In this document: positions 45,661 to 57,889 of the stretch, piece after piece
How the letters are laid out: each line of letters opens with the position of its first letter
Numbering within the stretch: the stretch's first letter is position 1
Assembly: GCA_011109175.1 (NCBI GenBank)
Contig: RDEW01000050.1
Span: forward strand, 26,694-90,693
Direction: 5' to 3'
From: Dicyema japonicum
Taxonomy: Eukaryota; Dicyemida; Rhombozoa; Dicyemidae
Length of the DNA: 64,000 nucleotides
The notes under the pieces: model-generated
Database searches by the model: none
Told to the model about the DNA's origin: nothing
The model's input: the letters and a program-made list of their open reading frames with translations, nothing else
Translations under genes and position numbers: made by a program

Positions 45661-47123
45661 ATGTGTGAACCTGATGAGATTAAGACTGATTGTCCAAAGT
45701 GCAATAAAATGGTTGATATTTGACTAACCCCAGGGAGTCACTCGATCAATAATTACTCCCATTCCAAATTTTCAAACAGTCTCCGTAAACTCATTTCGTT
45801 GTGATGACTGTGATTTTTTTGTACGTAATGTGGAGACATTTGATTACAAGCCTCACGGAGTCATAATCACACTGAATGGATCCTCTATCGATGTAATCCT
45901 TACTTAGACGATAGGATCTCTCTCGTCTTATAGTATTGAGTGAGAATTGCAAAGTTAGTTTCCCTGATGTGTTCTTGGATATTCCACCACAGAAAGACAA
46001 AAATGGTATATTCCCTATAATATTTCAGTTCTGAATACTATTGAGCGCTCCATCAGAGAATTTAGTAGCAACTTGATTATCATGCAAACTAAGAGAAGGG
46101 TTATGAGTTATATAAGTGTCAGGAAGAAGATCCCGATTTTGCTGATAAAGTAGATGTAATCCTCTCCTATTTTAAAAATGTTTTGGAGACTGGGGTGTTC
46201 AAAATTATACTAAATGATCCCTCAGGAAACAGCTATATTGAACTTTTGTAGTTTTGTTACCTCATTTTAGACAAGGAGGGGTCACTGTAGAAAATTACAC
46301 TCGTACTGAGGAGGATGACAGAATTCTGGGCTTAAAAGTTTTTGTTTTCAACAATATAGGAATTCTATGATGTCAAAGAGGAGAAGGAATATAATGATTG
46401 CGGAAACACGAAAGCCAGTGAGAATGATTTCTTAGTAATCCTAAATTGTTATTAAAGATAAACACATTAAAAGACATATGTGAGTCATGTAAGGAAGAAT
46501 GTGAAATGAATTGTCTTTTGGTGGATGTACCCCATTTTGACAAAGTAATAATGATGACTACTGTGTGCTGGCGATGTGGGCACAAGACCTGTCAGTTGAA
46601 ATCTGGGCAACCCTATCAAGCCTATGGAATCAGGTGGGAAATAAAGATCAGGTCGATGGATGACCTTATGAAGGAAGTTATACTGGTTGGGGTGTATTGA
46701 TTGTAGATTGAGTCCACCGTTATCAAAATCCCTGAATTAGAGTTTGAAAGTTCTGCTGGCATAGGACTGGACTCTACTTACACAACAGTTGGAGGGTATT
46801 TTAATCGGACTTAAAAATATGGTTTTGATTGTTTGTTTAGTAGATTATCTCCGCAACGTCAGCTTTTATAGATGACAGTGATATTTCTGACCAAAGTGAG
46901 GATGTCATTAATTTGTTAAAGAACATAGATGAGGTGGTATATGTGTATATTGTAGATTTGTAATAACACTTTTGGTGAGGTTACTCTATTGTTGGATGAT
47001 ATAACTGGTAATTGTAGAATACTAGTGGTTTTCATTTTTGTTATTTTAGAGTGAGGGGATGATAATATTGTGAGTACTAAATATAATAGAACAAGAGAAC
47101 AGGATGCACAGTTGGGACTTTGA
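45661..47123 (+). CDS. ZPR1: Zinc finger protein ZPR1
   Basis: Nucleolar/cytoplasmic zinc-finger protein that binds eEF1A and acts in its folding and in cell proliferation. Both ZPR1 modules are visible. First: CPKCNKM, intron 45,712-45,733 (22 nt), GVTRSIITPIPNFQTVSVNS, FRCDDCDFF, KPHGVIITLN, then after a 22-nt intron DLSRLIVLSENCKVSFPD. Next come VLNTIERSIREF and ILNDPSGNSYIE, with NYTRTEEDDRILGL. Second module: ICESCKEECEMNCLLVDVPH, FDKVIMMTTVCWRCGHKTC, QLKSG, VIKIPELEFE, FGEVTLLLDD and a terminal KYNRTREQDAQLGL with stop at 47,121-47,123. At least eight introns of 21-24 nt are needed to keep the frame. The join around 46,795-46,850 is unclear. Confidence 0.9.
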
Positions 47124-47274
47124 TTATTGATTCCTTTAATTATTAATGTCTTATGGTCGGTAATAAGAGATTAATTATTTGAACGATTTTCGTCCTTGAT
47201 GAAGAAAATCCTTTTGGTGAGGCCATTCTATTACAATTCTTGCTTCTGTTGTGGTAAGGAACGTCCTTTATGGA

Positions 47275-48523
47275 TTAAAAATTGTGAAAAGTTTTCTTAC
47301 TGAGAAACTTCCTGGAAGGTTTAAGCGATTCGGGGAAACGATTTATTAACAAAAATGAATGATTTAGATAATCAATACTTTGCAGACAGAATTGCGTTTC
47401 CACGTAATACGACAATCTCGATTCGTTTTCGAAGGATCCTTCCGCTCCCGACGTTCCTATAGCCACTGGTGTAAATCGGTCTCTAATGGCCGAGTACTTC
47501 TGGACCCTTGCCAAATCTGCTGTGTTGGCCGTAGATCTCAGTTTATGAACAGTCAATTGTTCCTCCATAACGGAATCTTTTTTTCTGGCGGACGTCAAGT
47601 CCCAATCCTTGTGCTACTACGATTCTAATACAGTCTTCGTACATAAGAGTTCCAAAGAAGCGCATGGAAATGCTTGGAGCCATGCACCACTCCCATGTTG
47701 TGCAGCATACAGAAAACAGGCAAACCGTTGTTGGTTCGACTCTTGCTTTATACTATCAACAATAGCATTGCAGGAAATTGCTACCCTGGATTTGATGCAT
47801 CTTCTGAGATCGGAAATCCTGCTTCCCTCCACTGTAAGCAAGCTTCGTCAAATACTGTGTCCAAGGAAAGTCCAGTAGGGTGACGTATGATTTCTTTGAC
47901 AAGATGACTGCAACTCGAAAACGACGATAGGTATGCCGGATGGGCGACCTATAAAGCCGATCTTAGGCCAACTCCTCCGAGACTTGAAGGAAGTTTGCAT
48001 TGTGTCCAACCCAGGTCATCAAAACGTAAATTCAGTAGTGACTCGGCTGTTTGCCTTAGCATCTGATCCAGGCTCAGTAGCAAATCTCGATGTCCGAAAC
48101 ACGGAGAACTCCGCATAGAGTATTGCAATTTCGGCAAACATATGCTTCTCATGGGAAAAAAGATGTGTGGGAGTTCAGAATAGCAAGTCTCTTCGTAAAG
48201 AGGGAAAGCACTTCCAAGCGGCTTCAATTGGACAGGAAATCCGGCAGCCTCAAGTCCCCAAGCAATATCTCCATTGATTGCGGCGTGTCTAGGACTCCTT
48301 CAGCACTCCTCCGGCAGGAGAGAGCGTGAAGACCTTTCGCGTCAACCATTTCTCCACATCTACACCAATGGGTCGTGCAAACGTCCATTCCGAGGCATAC
48401 GGAAACCCCAATCCTCGTCGCGTCATCATCCAATAGTGTCCCAAATAAGGTGCATGGTAAGGTTCTGAGCCAGGCTACACTCTTGTTCGTCGATGCAGAA
48501 GCCAGACAAGTCATGCTGATCAA
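47275..48523 (-). mobile_element. LINE family A, rearranged copy
   Basis: Three pieces on the minus strand. 48,523-48,224 carries SVAWLRTLPCTLFGTLLDDD and WCRCGEMVDAKGLHALSC (zinc part of the C-terminal module). 48,220-47,640 carries the thumb region (AESLLNLRFDDLGWTQCKLP, SLGGVGLRSALPAYLSS), which should precede it. 47,598-47,275 carries the very end (VQKYSAIRDRFTPVAIGTSG). Protein order would be thumb, zinc, end; the genome has zinc, thumb, end. No RT core is visible. Confidence 0.75.
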
Positions 48524-49030
48524 CCACAGGTTTTATCTCTTCTATGATTTTTGAGCATAAAAGCTTGTTCCATTCTCGTTGCTTATTAGCGTTCTTCGTG
48601 AATCAAACACCCAGTCACATCCAGACTTCCCGAACCATGCATACTACTGGTTCAGGGTCCGATCCGTTAATGTAGCGTATATCTGGCGTGTGAGACTACT
48701 GGAAGCATATGTCGAAGATAGGTAAGATTAATAATCGACTCGATGAGATTGTCCAGTTTAGCTGTAGGAGCAGACGTCAGATCTTGATATGGCCAGGACA
48801 CAGTCTATCCAGTCCTCCGATGCTACTGGCAGCAAACGATGCAATCCCGAGTCGCACATCTATAACGTTGATGGGTATCTTTAAAGTGTTTCAAGAGTAG
48901 TGGGTATGCAAAGGTCGTCTGAAACCTCTCATAGAGTTTGTCAGGATTAGGCGGTGGTTTGGCTAAAGGTTTACATATTTGCGGGGTATGAATGCTGGTG
49001 AAGTTTTGTTTGTCCGGGCCACTCAAAAAA
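48524..49030. other. Spacer of likely mobile-element origin
   Basis: No motif identified. A minus-strand frame (48,823-49,056) ends in RYRCATRDCIVCC, possibly a decayed zinc finger of a transposable element. Confidence 0.3.
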
Positions 49031-49040
49031 ACGGAATTTA

Positions 49041-49439
49041 TTGAGCAAAGTATCACCTATAGCTTGGTGGAACTTTTACCAGTTACCTTCTGAAGTAATT
49101 TCACTCTGCAAAAAAATTCTTGGAGCAGTTGCTATCACAGGTGGAATAAAACGAATTTTTTCGACTTTTGTATTCTTACATTCAAATTTACGAAATAGGA
49201 TGGGAATTGAAAAAGCTGCCAAACTTGTCTTTGTTTACAAGCTTTTAAATAAATACGATTTCCATTGTTTTTATTTTACTTTGTTTCCGAATAAAAATCA
49301 TTTAAATCAAAAAATCATGATTTTTAACAACCCTGGTTGCAATTGCCTCCGCTTGCTCTTCAGTATTGTCTTGCCAATTTTGTCTTTGATGGAAGAATTC
49401 CCTTCTCGTAAACACATTCATTATTATAAAAATGACTAG
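49041..49439 (+). mobile_element. hAT transposase C-terminal (dimerisation) fragment
   Basis: The frame begins SPIAWWNFYQLPSEVISLCK and continues GGIKRIFSTFVFLHSNLRNR, then EKAAKLVFVYKLLN. This is the hAT C-terminal pattern W.......L...A..IL......ERIFST......R.R...E.A.KL. The usual SS.A.ER is changed to TGGIKR. Catalytic regions are absent. The fragment ends just downstream of the calbindin-like gene. Confidence 0.7.
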
Positions 49440-49643
49440 AAATCCATCAAAGTAGATGTTGGAGATATTCAATTTAAATTACTTAAAATGATCTTATCTT
49501 TGTTTACAAAAATTAAATAATAATATTGCCATTTACTAGACTTAATGTTTTCCTAGTTAATGATCGTGGTTGCAAGACAGAGACTCTTTTGATCATGAAT
49601 GGCCTAATGGAGATCTAAAAATGGAATTGTTAAAGTTTAATAG

Positions 49644-50704
49644 TTAAATGTGGTTATTGTAGGACATTATTATTGACATTAATGTCTTTTTATCAATTAT
49701 ATCCTTTATTGGGGATATATTAATAAAGGTATCACATATTTCTTGAATATCTTTACCAGTGAATGTCTAAATAGTAACACAATTTACTTGATTTGTTATT
49801 TCATGAAGTTCTCTAAAGAATGACCCCAATTCTGCGCGAGTTAGGTAATTTTTATTACCCTATCACTTGTTATTAACTAACGTGTCTTACATTATCACAA
49901 AATTGAAAAGTCCTGTTGATATCCTCCTTTGAAAGTTTTCCTGGCTTTTTGAATCCATTGTTGGCCATGAAATTCTCCTTGATTGGCAGTAAACAAAATA
50001 TTATTATTTATTTACCGAATCATCTCCTGTAAGTCTAATTTCCCGTCCTTATTAAAGTCAAATATTTCCAACTAGTTATACAATTGTAGAATTACCATTA
50101 TTTCACAATATTCCTGAAACTTTGACTCAGACACCTCGTTATACCCATGTTTTCTGAGTAAATAATGTAAAAATTTCTAAATTTGAGTTCAAATCAACAT
50201 TTAGTTCATGTTGTTCGATGAAACCATTAGAATCCTCATCAAATTCTATCCAAACCTTCATAAACTGAATGCTTGAGTTTAATTTGGTTTCCTCCCTGAA
50301 AAACAACAGAAATTGTTCGTCTCCCGGAAGTATTTGAGTTAACTGAGGTTCAAATTCAATTTACCTCTCTTAACTCAATCTTCCCGTCTTTGTTGCTGTC
50401 ATAGGCTTCCAAAAAGGTTTTCTTTAATTCCTTGAAGGCAGTGTTGGATATTGCCTGGATAATAGATTAGAGTACCTCATCCCCCGCTTCCAATTCAGTT
50501 ACACTGGAAACCAAATCCCTCAGAAAATTATCGACTTCTTTTTCATCAATGTAGGAGTTAGCTGTAGTTGTTATAAATAGTACAATTAGTATCGTAGTGA
50601 TGCCACGTCTCCATGAATTGATGAGCTGTCAATTTTACAAATTCTCTGCTCTGTCGATTTCGGAAACGCCTGAGCACATTTGTTCGTTCATTTGTACTGA
50701 ACAT
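49644..50704 (-). CDS. Calbindin/calretinin/secretagogin-like EF-hand protein
   Basis: Cytosolic calcium buffer or sensor of the hexa-EF-hand family. Starts at 50,704 (MFSTNERTNVLRRF) and reads KLTAHQFMETWHHYDTN, then SYIDEKEVDNFLRDLV; FLEAYDSNKDGKIELRE; LTQILPGDEQFLLFF; IQFMKVWIEFDEDSNGFIEQ HEL; LEIFDFNKDGKLDLQEMIR; ENFMANNGFKKPGKL; ELGSFFRELHEITNQ; KDIQEICDTFINISP, with stop at 49,644-49,646. Loops DSNKDGKIE, DEDSNGFIE and DFNKDGKLD look calcium-competent; the first (DTNSNSYID) is plausible; the last two are degenerate. Introns of 21-24 nt separate the exons (for example about 50,560-50,581), with a longer one near the 3' end. The order and the LTA.QF.E.W start match calbindin. I cannot choose between CALB1, CALB2 and SCGN. 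Confidence 0.85.
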
Positions 50705-50913
50705 TGTAAAGTAATTGGAATCCCAATAATTTATGTAGTTTTCTTAAAACAGCTGTTATTGACGTTATTTAATAATAAATCCATTAACAGTTAGACCTCA
50801 GCATAATCAATGTGTTAACAATTAAAACATATTACGGCTATAATGCCCTTAGTTACCTTTATAATCAATTCACTACTGCGAATATATATTAAAGTACTTT
50901 TCAGTTCACTAGC
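50705..50913. promoter_or_regulatory. Candidate bidirectional promoter region
   Basis: Only 209 bases separate the divergent start codons of the calbindin-like gene and the KIAA2012-like gene. The stretch is AT-rich, with tatatatt at about 50,882. Promoter function is inferred from position only. Confidence 0.4.
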
Positions 50914-53900
50914 ATGAAACAGACTATCAATCTCTCTAATCTTAGCATTGGAAGAGGACATATTGTTAAGGACAACAGTCATGAAAAGGTCAATGTAATT
51001 CTCGCCTCTAAAGTCATTTTACATTTATGTCTTTAGGAGAAACCGATCTACAATGTTGGTCTATATAATCAAGCTGGCCCACATAAAAACAAACTGATTT
51101 ACTTAAAAACTGCAAAAACATATTCTACAAAATATGGAGCTCTCGTTATTTTCTCAGAAAATCTCGTTGATGGAATGAGCGACTCTGAAATTAAAATGGA
51201 CAAAGAAAAAAACTACATATTTCTTAAAATATCAGATTTTTCCAAAGGATTCAGTAAAATTAACCTAAAGGTTTACAATTGTCTCAAATTTAAGGAAAAA
51301 CAAAAGTCAGTTCGTTGGTTAACCGCAGAACAATATCTTTCCAAATGGTCGCAAGTTACAAAAATTGATTCTGTTAGGATAAAACGTTGTATTAAATAAA
51401 TATTTCAGAACAATCAGAAGAAGCCAGAAATTTGATAATAAATGGTTTTATGATGAAGTACCATAATCTGAAGAAATCAATTTTTGGATTTCAGCCTAGT
51501 CCGCGAAATGTCCTCACAACCATCCTGAAAGAGGAAAAACATAGAATAAAGGAAAATAAAAAGGGTTTCTTTTTCATTAACCTCAGTCACTGGGAAATAT
51601 GGGAAACATGCTTTATATACTCGCTACTTTAATATAAATTCTACGATTCCACATATTGAGCATAAAAAGAAGAAATACAAGGAAATGTCCTCACAAGAAC
51701 AACACGACAAGCTCACTGATGAGATTGCCAAATCAGTGATAACTCAGGCCATCTTAACTCACCAAGTAACAACATTGTGAATTTTAGGAACTAAAAGCTG
51801 CAGCGTCCGAGAAATCAAGTTCTGATGAGGTTTTAAGATTTTATTATTCAGAAATCTTACAAAGATATTGAGTTGGTCAAACCAGAGATTTACATTAAGG
51901 ACTCTTTTGTGACGGATGACATTTATTCACTCAATGACTCTTCTGGTTTGTAATTTTGTGTATTTTCAGAAAAGGAAGATATAATAATAAAAAATTTGAC
52001 AAAAACTATTGAAAAACTAGGGCAATCTATTTTGGAGAAACCAGGATCTGGACAAGACATTGAGTCTGATTTAAGTGTAATCAACGTAGAATTCAATTTT
52101 AGGAGTTAACAAGAACTATGAGTCAAATAAAGGAAGATATCATACACCACATTCAGTCATCGTCCTCATCTATAAGTTTTTATAAAATATAATTTAAGTA
52201 AAATCTTTTGAATCTAAAGATGTTTTGGAAGACTTGAAATCACAAAATCAATTCAATGTTGTTGAACAAAGTAACTATGGTATATTGATATTCCAGATTA
52301 TGTTAAATGTGTAACTGATAAATCATCCACGAGTTCTAAGGATGTTAATGTAATCAATATTTATTATTTAGACAATTCCTTATATAAAATCACTAATTCC
52401 TTCAGAGGAACAATCAAAGTCTGAGTTGACAGCAGAGGTTATTTCTTGGTAATTTCAGAGCATTCAATTATCAGAGAAAAGTAAAGAATCCCTCAAAAGT
52501 TCAGTAAAGCTAATGTCGGAAATAAAAAGTATTCTTTCGAAAAGTCTCTCTGAGGATTCTAGTAATGAAAATATTTATTTTTAAGATCTGCAAGTCCTCA
52601 ACAAAATAGAAAGTGTCATAGAATCAGTAAAATCAAAAGTATTAACAATCAATAATTTATAGACTACAAGCACTCCAGAAGACAGCTCTCTCATCAAAAG
52701 TTTAGAAAGCATACGTGAAAACTTAGAAAGGAGAATTCATGTTTATTTTATTATACATAAAAGGATTCCCAAACGTCTGAGAAAATAGATAATTCGTCAT
52801 ATAAAGAACAACGAGAACTATTAAGTTCGGAGACTAAGGGTTGTGGTCAAATAATTGTACAAGAAAGTAAATCCTACGTTGATGAAGAGATCAGGTCTTC
52901 GGTTGAGAGTTTGCTGATATCTTTGGATAAGAAAATAGAGTCGATCGAAAAAACCATGCAGGTTTTATGTCTTATGAATACAAGACTTCATCTAAGAGTA
53001 GTATCAGTAAAAAGAATTACGAACTATCAGATTTGAGCTTTTCAAAACATTCCCAATCAGAAGAAAAGTCACAAGAGTCTCGTGTATGATTTCTAACTAA
53101 ATCCCCTCAGTCACATCTCCAAGAATCTAAAATAGAATCCTCCGAAGAGTCTCGTCCAAGATTTCCAGACGAATTGCAGTCAAGTTGTCCTCAGCATTCT
53201 CAACAAGAATACACGGAAGAATCCATATCAGAATTTAATCATGAAATAAAGTCTTATAAAGGAATACTAAAAACATCATCTGACAAGTCTGAGCAAAAAT
53301 CAGACCAAATACAGTCAGGATCACAAAAATCAGAGCAAAAATCAATCCAATTTCAGAGTATAGAGACTCTGAGTTGATATCAGATCAAATACATTCAGGA
53401 ACACAAAGGTCTGACCCAAAAGAAAGTTTAAAAGACTCTGAGATGATATCAAACAAAATGGAGTCCAAAGAATCAAAGTCAGTAGATGAACCTCAAAGTG
53501 ATATTTGTTCATCAAATTCAGACGTCTCTCACAAATCAGGATCATCACAACCCTCTAAACTCCAAAAATCAGATTATCCTCACGAAATATCAAAATATGA
53601 AAAGATAATATACGAAGGTTTAATTTCTGACAAAATTTAAGAATTACAAAAAACGTCAGAATCATCTCAAAGCATAAATTCCTTGGATGTCCCCAAACCA
53701 AAGGTAGAAAACGGAGGTAGTAGAAAATATAATATAAAAGAACATGAAAATATTAAACAAATCGGAAAACCCAATCCAAGTTCTACAAATGTTGAAAATG
53801 AAGTTTCAAAGAAAGACAAAATTTTATCGAAAAAGCAGATAGACCAATCGACAGATCATTCAACAGTGAAGGAAGGCAAAACAAAGCTGAGTATAAATCA

Positions 53901-55374
53901 GAGAATATATTTTAAGAAAAGAAAGTAAAAGACGGAGAAACCGAGAATATAAAACAATCGAAAATAATCAAAGAAGACAAAATAAGTTCAGAAATTGGTA
54001 GCAAAAAGAAAGAAGGAAAATCAGTGAAGCAAAAAGTTAAAAAAGCCGAAAAACAAATCAAAAAAACAGAAAAGGTATTCCAGTATAATTATACTTTAGA
54101 ATATAGAATCTACTGAGGAAAAACCAGTTTCGAATGAAGAGAACTCTAAAAGAATGAGTGATGTGGATAAACTGGAGTTACTCGAACCTGTAAACAGTAA
54201 TAATTATGACAGGAAAAGATTATAATATCTGAGAGAACCTCCAACGTATCTTCCGACTACAAGGAATCGTCATTAATAATTGATAAACTCGTTAAGGAGC
54301 AAACAGAGTCGACAAATGAATCCAAAAACATGGAGAATGTGCCTGAGTTTTCGTTCATTAGAGTGGAAGTATAATTTAAGTTTTATAAAAAGAGTGATCA
54401 AGAATCTGATGATCTCGGACACAGGTCGACAACATATGTTCAACCTCAAAGAAATCTATTTTATAAGGAGGACCTGAAAATAAAGGAAAGCAACACAGAA
54501 GTATAAAATTAATGACAAAAAAGGAATACGAAAGAAAGTCAATAAACAAGGAAATAAATTTAAAAAAGCGAGAATTAGCATTAAAGAAGAAACAAGAAAT
54601 GTCTGTGGCCAAACAAAAGGAACGAATGGATTTACTAAGAAAGCAGCAAGTCGAGAAGGAAATGGAAGAAAATCTCCAGCGTGAATTTAATGAACGAGTC
54701 AAACTCCAAGAATTGGAAGCTTTGTAATAGTTGATAACAACTTGTTAGAAAGCAGAAAGAAGAGGAGGAAAGACAGGCTCTCATGGAAGAGAACGCGAAA
54801 CAAATGGAAGAAAAAAATCAAAAGATACAGAAAGAGCGACGGGACAAAGAAAGAAGGGCATATATTCTGAAAATGCAAAAAATCAAGGAGAAGCAGGATG
54901 AGGAAGAACAACAACGACTGAGTGATGAACTAAATTTTAAAATAGAAATTGAACAAATGAAAAAACTTGAAGAGGAAAGAAGGTTGGAGAATGAGCGACA
55001 GATGATTTCCAAAATGAAAGAGGACGAGTATATAAAATATATGGAAGAAAAGAAGGAAAGGGAAAGAATTCAAAAAATAAATGAAGAACAGAAAAGGTTG
55101 TATTTTATTGTAGTTTTAAAGACTTGCTATGATTGAAGCTGAGAAATTGGCTTTGATTGAACAGAATAAAATTATTGCTGAAAAAAAGAAACAGGAAGGA
55201 ATTATCCTTGCCAGAACTATGTTTTTAAGAAATTTGAAGGAAGAAAATATTTGTGGGAAATATTCTTTAGAAATCACACGTGCATTTGTCTATTCATATT
55301 TTGAATTGCTACAATGGGTCTCTGATTCTGATGAAAATAAAGTTGAAGTTAATTTTATGGATAATTTAAACTAA
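50914..55374 (+). CDS. Coiled-coil protein resembling KIAA2012
   Basis: N-terminal globular part (MKQTINLSNLSIGRGHIVKD; LIYLKTAKTYSTKYGALVIF). A middle section follows with YGKHALYTRYFNINSTIPHI, then a long Ser/Glu/Lys-rich disordered part (about 51,800-54,250, repeated S-(D/E)-Q-K-S words at 53,280-53,420). A charged coiled coil (54,512-55,120) then leads to a conserved-looking end, SLEITRAFVYSYFELLQWVS. KTYSTKYGALVIF and the terminal FVYSYFEL recall the human protein KIAA2012 (KTFSTRKGALILY, VFSYFEM); this is from memory of the family and is tentative. Introns of 22-24 nt are visible at 51,012-51,035, 51,385-51,407 and about 51,567-51,588. Many further exons in the low-complexity part are hard to join, and the function is unknown. 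Confidence 0.5.
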
Positions 55375-55439
55375 ATTTAATTTAATATCTAAATTTATTA
55401 TTTTTAATATTCTTATATTCAAATTTTGTTAAATTTTTC

Positions 55440-57330
55440 ACTTATACTTACCAACTGTCATAAAAAGCTCCCGTAGTCCGTTCATTTTTAGAAGTCCCTA
55501 TTGAGGGCCATTAGGAGGGTGAGGTTTGGTCGTCTATGGAATGGGCTAGCGTCAGGCCAAGTTAGCTGTTCTCAGAACGTGTCCAAAGAACATCTGCCTT
55601 CTTATGACCAAGATTGGTGAACACCTTATCCTCTCGTATACAGCATTTGCAATCCTGCACTAGCAATCGTTTTTCTTATCGCAATATCTTCCTGGTCAAC
55701 TATTAGGGTGCCTGTGTCAGATTTTGTTAGATTTCCCCTTTGAGTTTAGTAACTTCCGTTTTGTCCACGTTGACCTTAAGAAACCATTCAGAAAGTATCT
55801 CAATGAGTTTTAGCCGACTGAAAGAATCGAAAGCTTTTGACATATAAATTTCTAGGATTGTTGTCGCCGTTTTAAATTTCTGTACAGTTACACTCCCATT
55901 TATGGCTCCATACAGCATCTAACGTTACCCTTTTCAGTTTTCTTTTCGATCCTACGAAACAGATTTGATAACTTTGCCATCATAACTTGTCTTATGACCA
56001 CGTAGTTTTGCGTATGGCTGAATCCATATAAGCCGTGTTACATAGTATGTTATTTGCCAGGCAGTAATTGACAAGAAAGGTTCCTGGCAGCTCTCTTATC
56101 CCTCTGTAATGTCTTCCCATAAGTGTTTCCTCAACAGAGATTCGATTACTCACCTTGTCATTCAGATCCATAGCAAACAATTGGCATGATCTACGGGAGA
56201 TTTCCAAGGATGCCAAGGAATGGGTTGATGCATAAAACAACAGGTTCGGCTTGTCGGTTTTAGTTACCTACTTTAAAAAACTGACGAATGTTGGAGTCAC
56301 TTCTGGGTTTGGCTTCGTATTTTATAAGTGTGTCATGTTTTGCAGTATGAACATCAGGAGAATGACTTAGGAGACCTGCCACGGACTAATGAGGCGTTTA
56401 GTAAAAATTATTGAACTTATACGAGGTTGCCTCTCGTGGAAAGGGGAAATACTTTTATGGTGGAGTGTTGGGGAGTATTGACATGATTATCAGAGTTTTT
56501 TCTCATAAGTTTGTTGATTCCTTTGACGAGGTCTCTCTCATTCTTTATGCAGTTCCCTAGTAAATAGAGGAAGAATATTCTAACAAAGATAGAAATACGA
56601 AAGGCTGGACTGAAGCACTGAGGGCACATTAGAAATGTGAGCGATGGAATTAAGGTCAAGGCTCTCCCTTCTGTGCGTACTTCGCTTCACCGGCACTGAG
56701 CTGCTAAGTAGGATCTCAATGAGTTTAGACGAACCAAAGTTAAGGTAGTTCATAGCAGTATATAAAAAACTCAACTAATGACGATCGAGAGAACAATCTG
56801 AGTTTAATCAGAAAATTTTAACTTTTAGATTAAACTGATGCGATATTCGGCGAGACAATGTTTTCCGAATGGGAGGATTGCATAGAAACCGAAAAGGGTA
56901 GATGAAGTTTGATGATACAGTTGCTTTTTTATGACTGAAAATTCCTGTGGTTGATAGAATTTACAATTTATCAAGAACTGTCCTTCACTACACGACTCTG
57001 TCGTCTTGTTCAAAAAACTATTGATAACCTGTATTCAATTAAAGCTTAGACGTATTCTGGAATCACTTCTTTGAATTCAAAAATGGACAATACAAAGTTT
57101 CCTACAGATTATCGTCCGATTACCTGTATGACCACCTAAGACAAGTAGATGCTTTGTTGAGGTTGATGGTATTTGAGAACCAACTTGGAACTGCATGAAA
57201 CTACCAGGTTTCGTATTCTCATGAGAACTTATGTGAAAAAAGGATTTGATTCTGATCATAGCTACCTTATTTATTGTCTGTTTCCCTGTGTGGTCTACTC
57301 AGTTTGTTACGTCTGTCATGAACAGGTCAA
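55440..57330 (-). mobile_element. RTE-like LINE copies, decayed, minus strand
   Basis: Contains an EEP endonuclease piece (MDLNDKVSNRI ... EETLMGRHYRGIRELPG, NNILCNTAYM, RKTTWS) at 56,240-55,990. It is followed by RT motif A (IYMSKAFDSFSRLKLIEIL) and a C-terminal piece (TGTLIVDQEDIAIRKTIASA) to about 55,630. Upstream, at 56,774-56,420, another RT piece (TAMNYLNFGSSKLIEIL) belongs to a second copy. The segment 56,825-57,330 is less clear. Stops are frequent; none is active. Confidence 0.65.
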
Positions 57331-57717
57331 GTGTTCATCTGCACTATAAAAACATAATATTGGTGAGATTACTATTGAAAAGGAGATTTTGCATGAGATA
57401 GTATGTTGCCGGTGTTTTTTGTACTCTGCCTCTAACCGTTGAGTAGACTTAATGTCCAATTCGTGCCCATCATTCATGAGGAGGTTTGTTTTAGCATGAA
57501 TTACCTTGTGTTTATTGATAACATAAACTGCTCTCTCGTGTGAATGTGATTAGTATTTAAAAAACTATATGACAGTTACATAACACTGGTCATTACTGTA
57601 AGGATTTTATTTCCAAATACTTGTCTGAAGGTGAAGGTGGGTAAAAGTTATTCGGAAACGTTCATGAGGTAATCCTCAGGTGAATCACGCCAGCTCTTTT
57701 TACAATTTATTCGGAAG

Positions 57718-57780
57718 CTATGGACGCCGCCAGACACCCCTCCATGCTCGAACCAGTAAGTCTTTGCAAGCGTGGTATGT
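57718..57780 (+). mobile_element. Tiny LINE-A fragment
   Basis: MDAARHPSMLEPVSLCKRG matches MDAAGHSSMIEPVGLYRRD of the long LINE-A copy at 39,229. It is about 60 bases and abruptly bounded. Confidence 0.7.
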
Positions 57781-57889
57781 GTGTTGACTATAAACATGGA
57801 ATTAAACTCAAGATAACTAAATTTTCCCAGATGATTTATTTTTTCCTGATCATGAGACGGAGAAATGGAAATTTAATGACCAAGCTTTG

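Noticed and set aside
48823-49056. Minus-strand frame ending RYRCATRDCIVCC as a host zinc-finger gene.
   Set aside because: Only a few cysteines at the end, and it lies between LINE and hAT debris. More likely a decayed element frame or chance.
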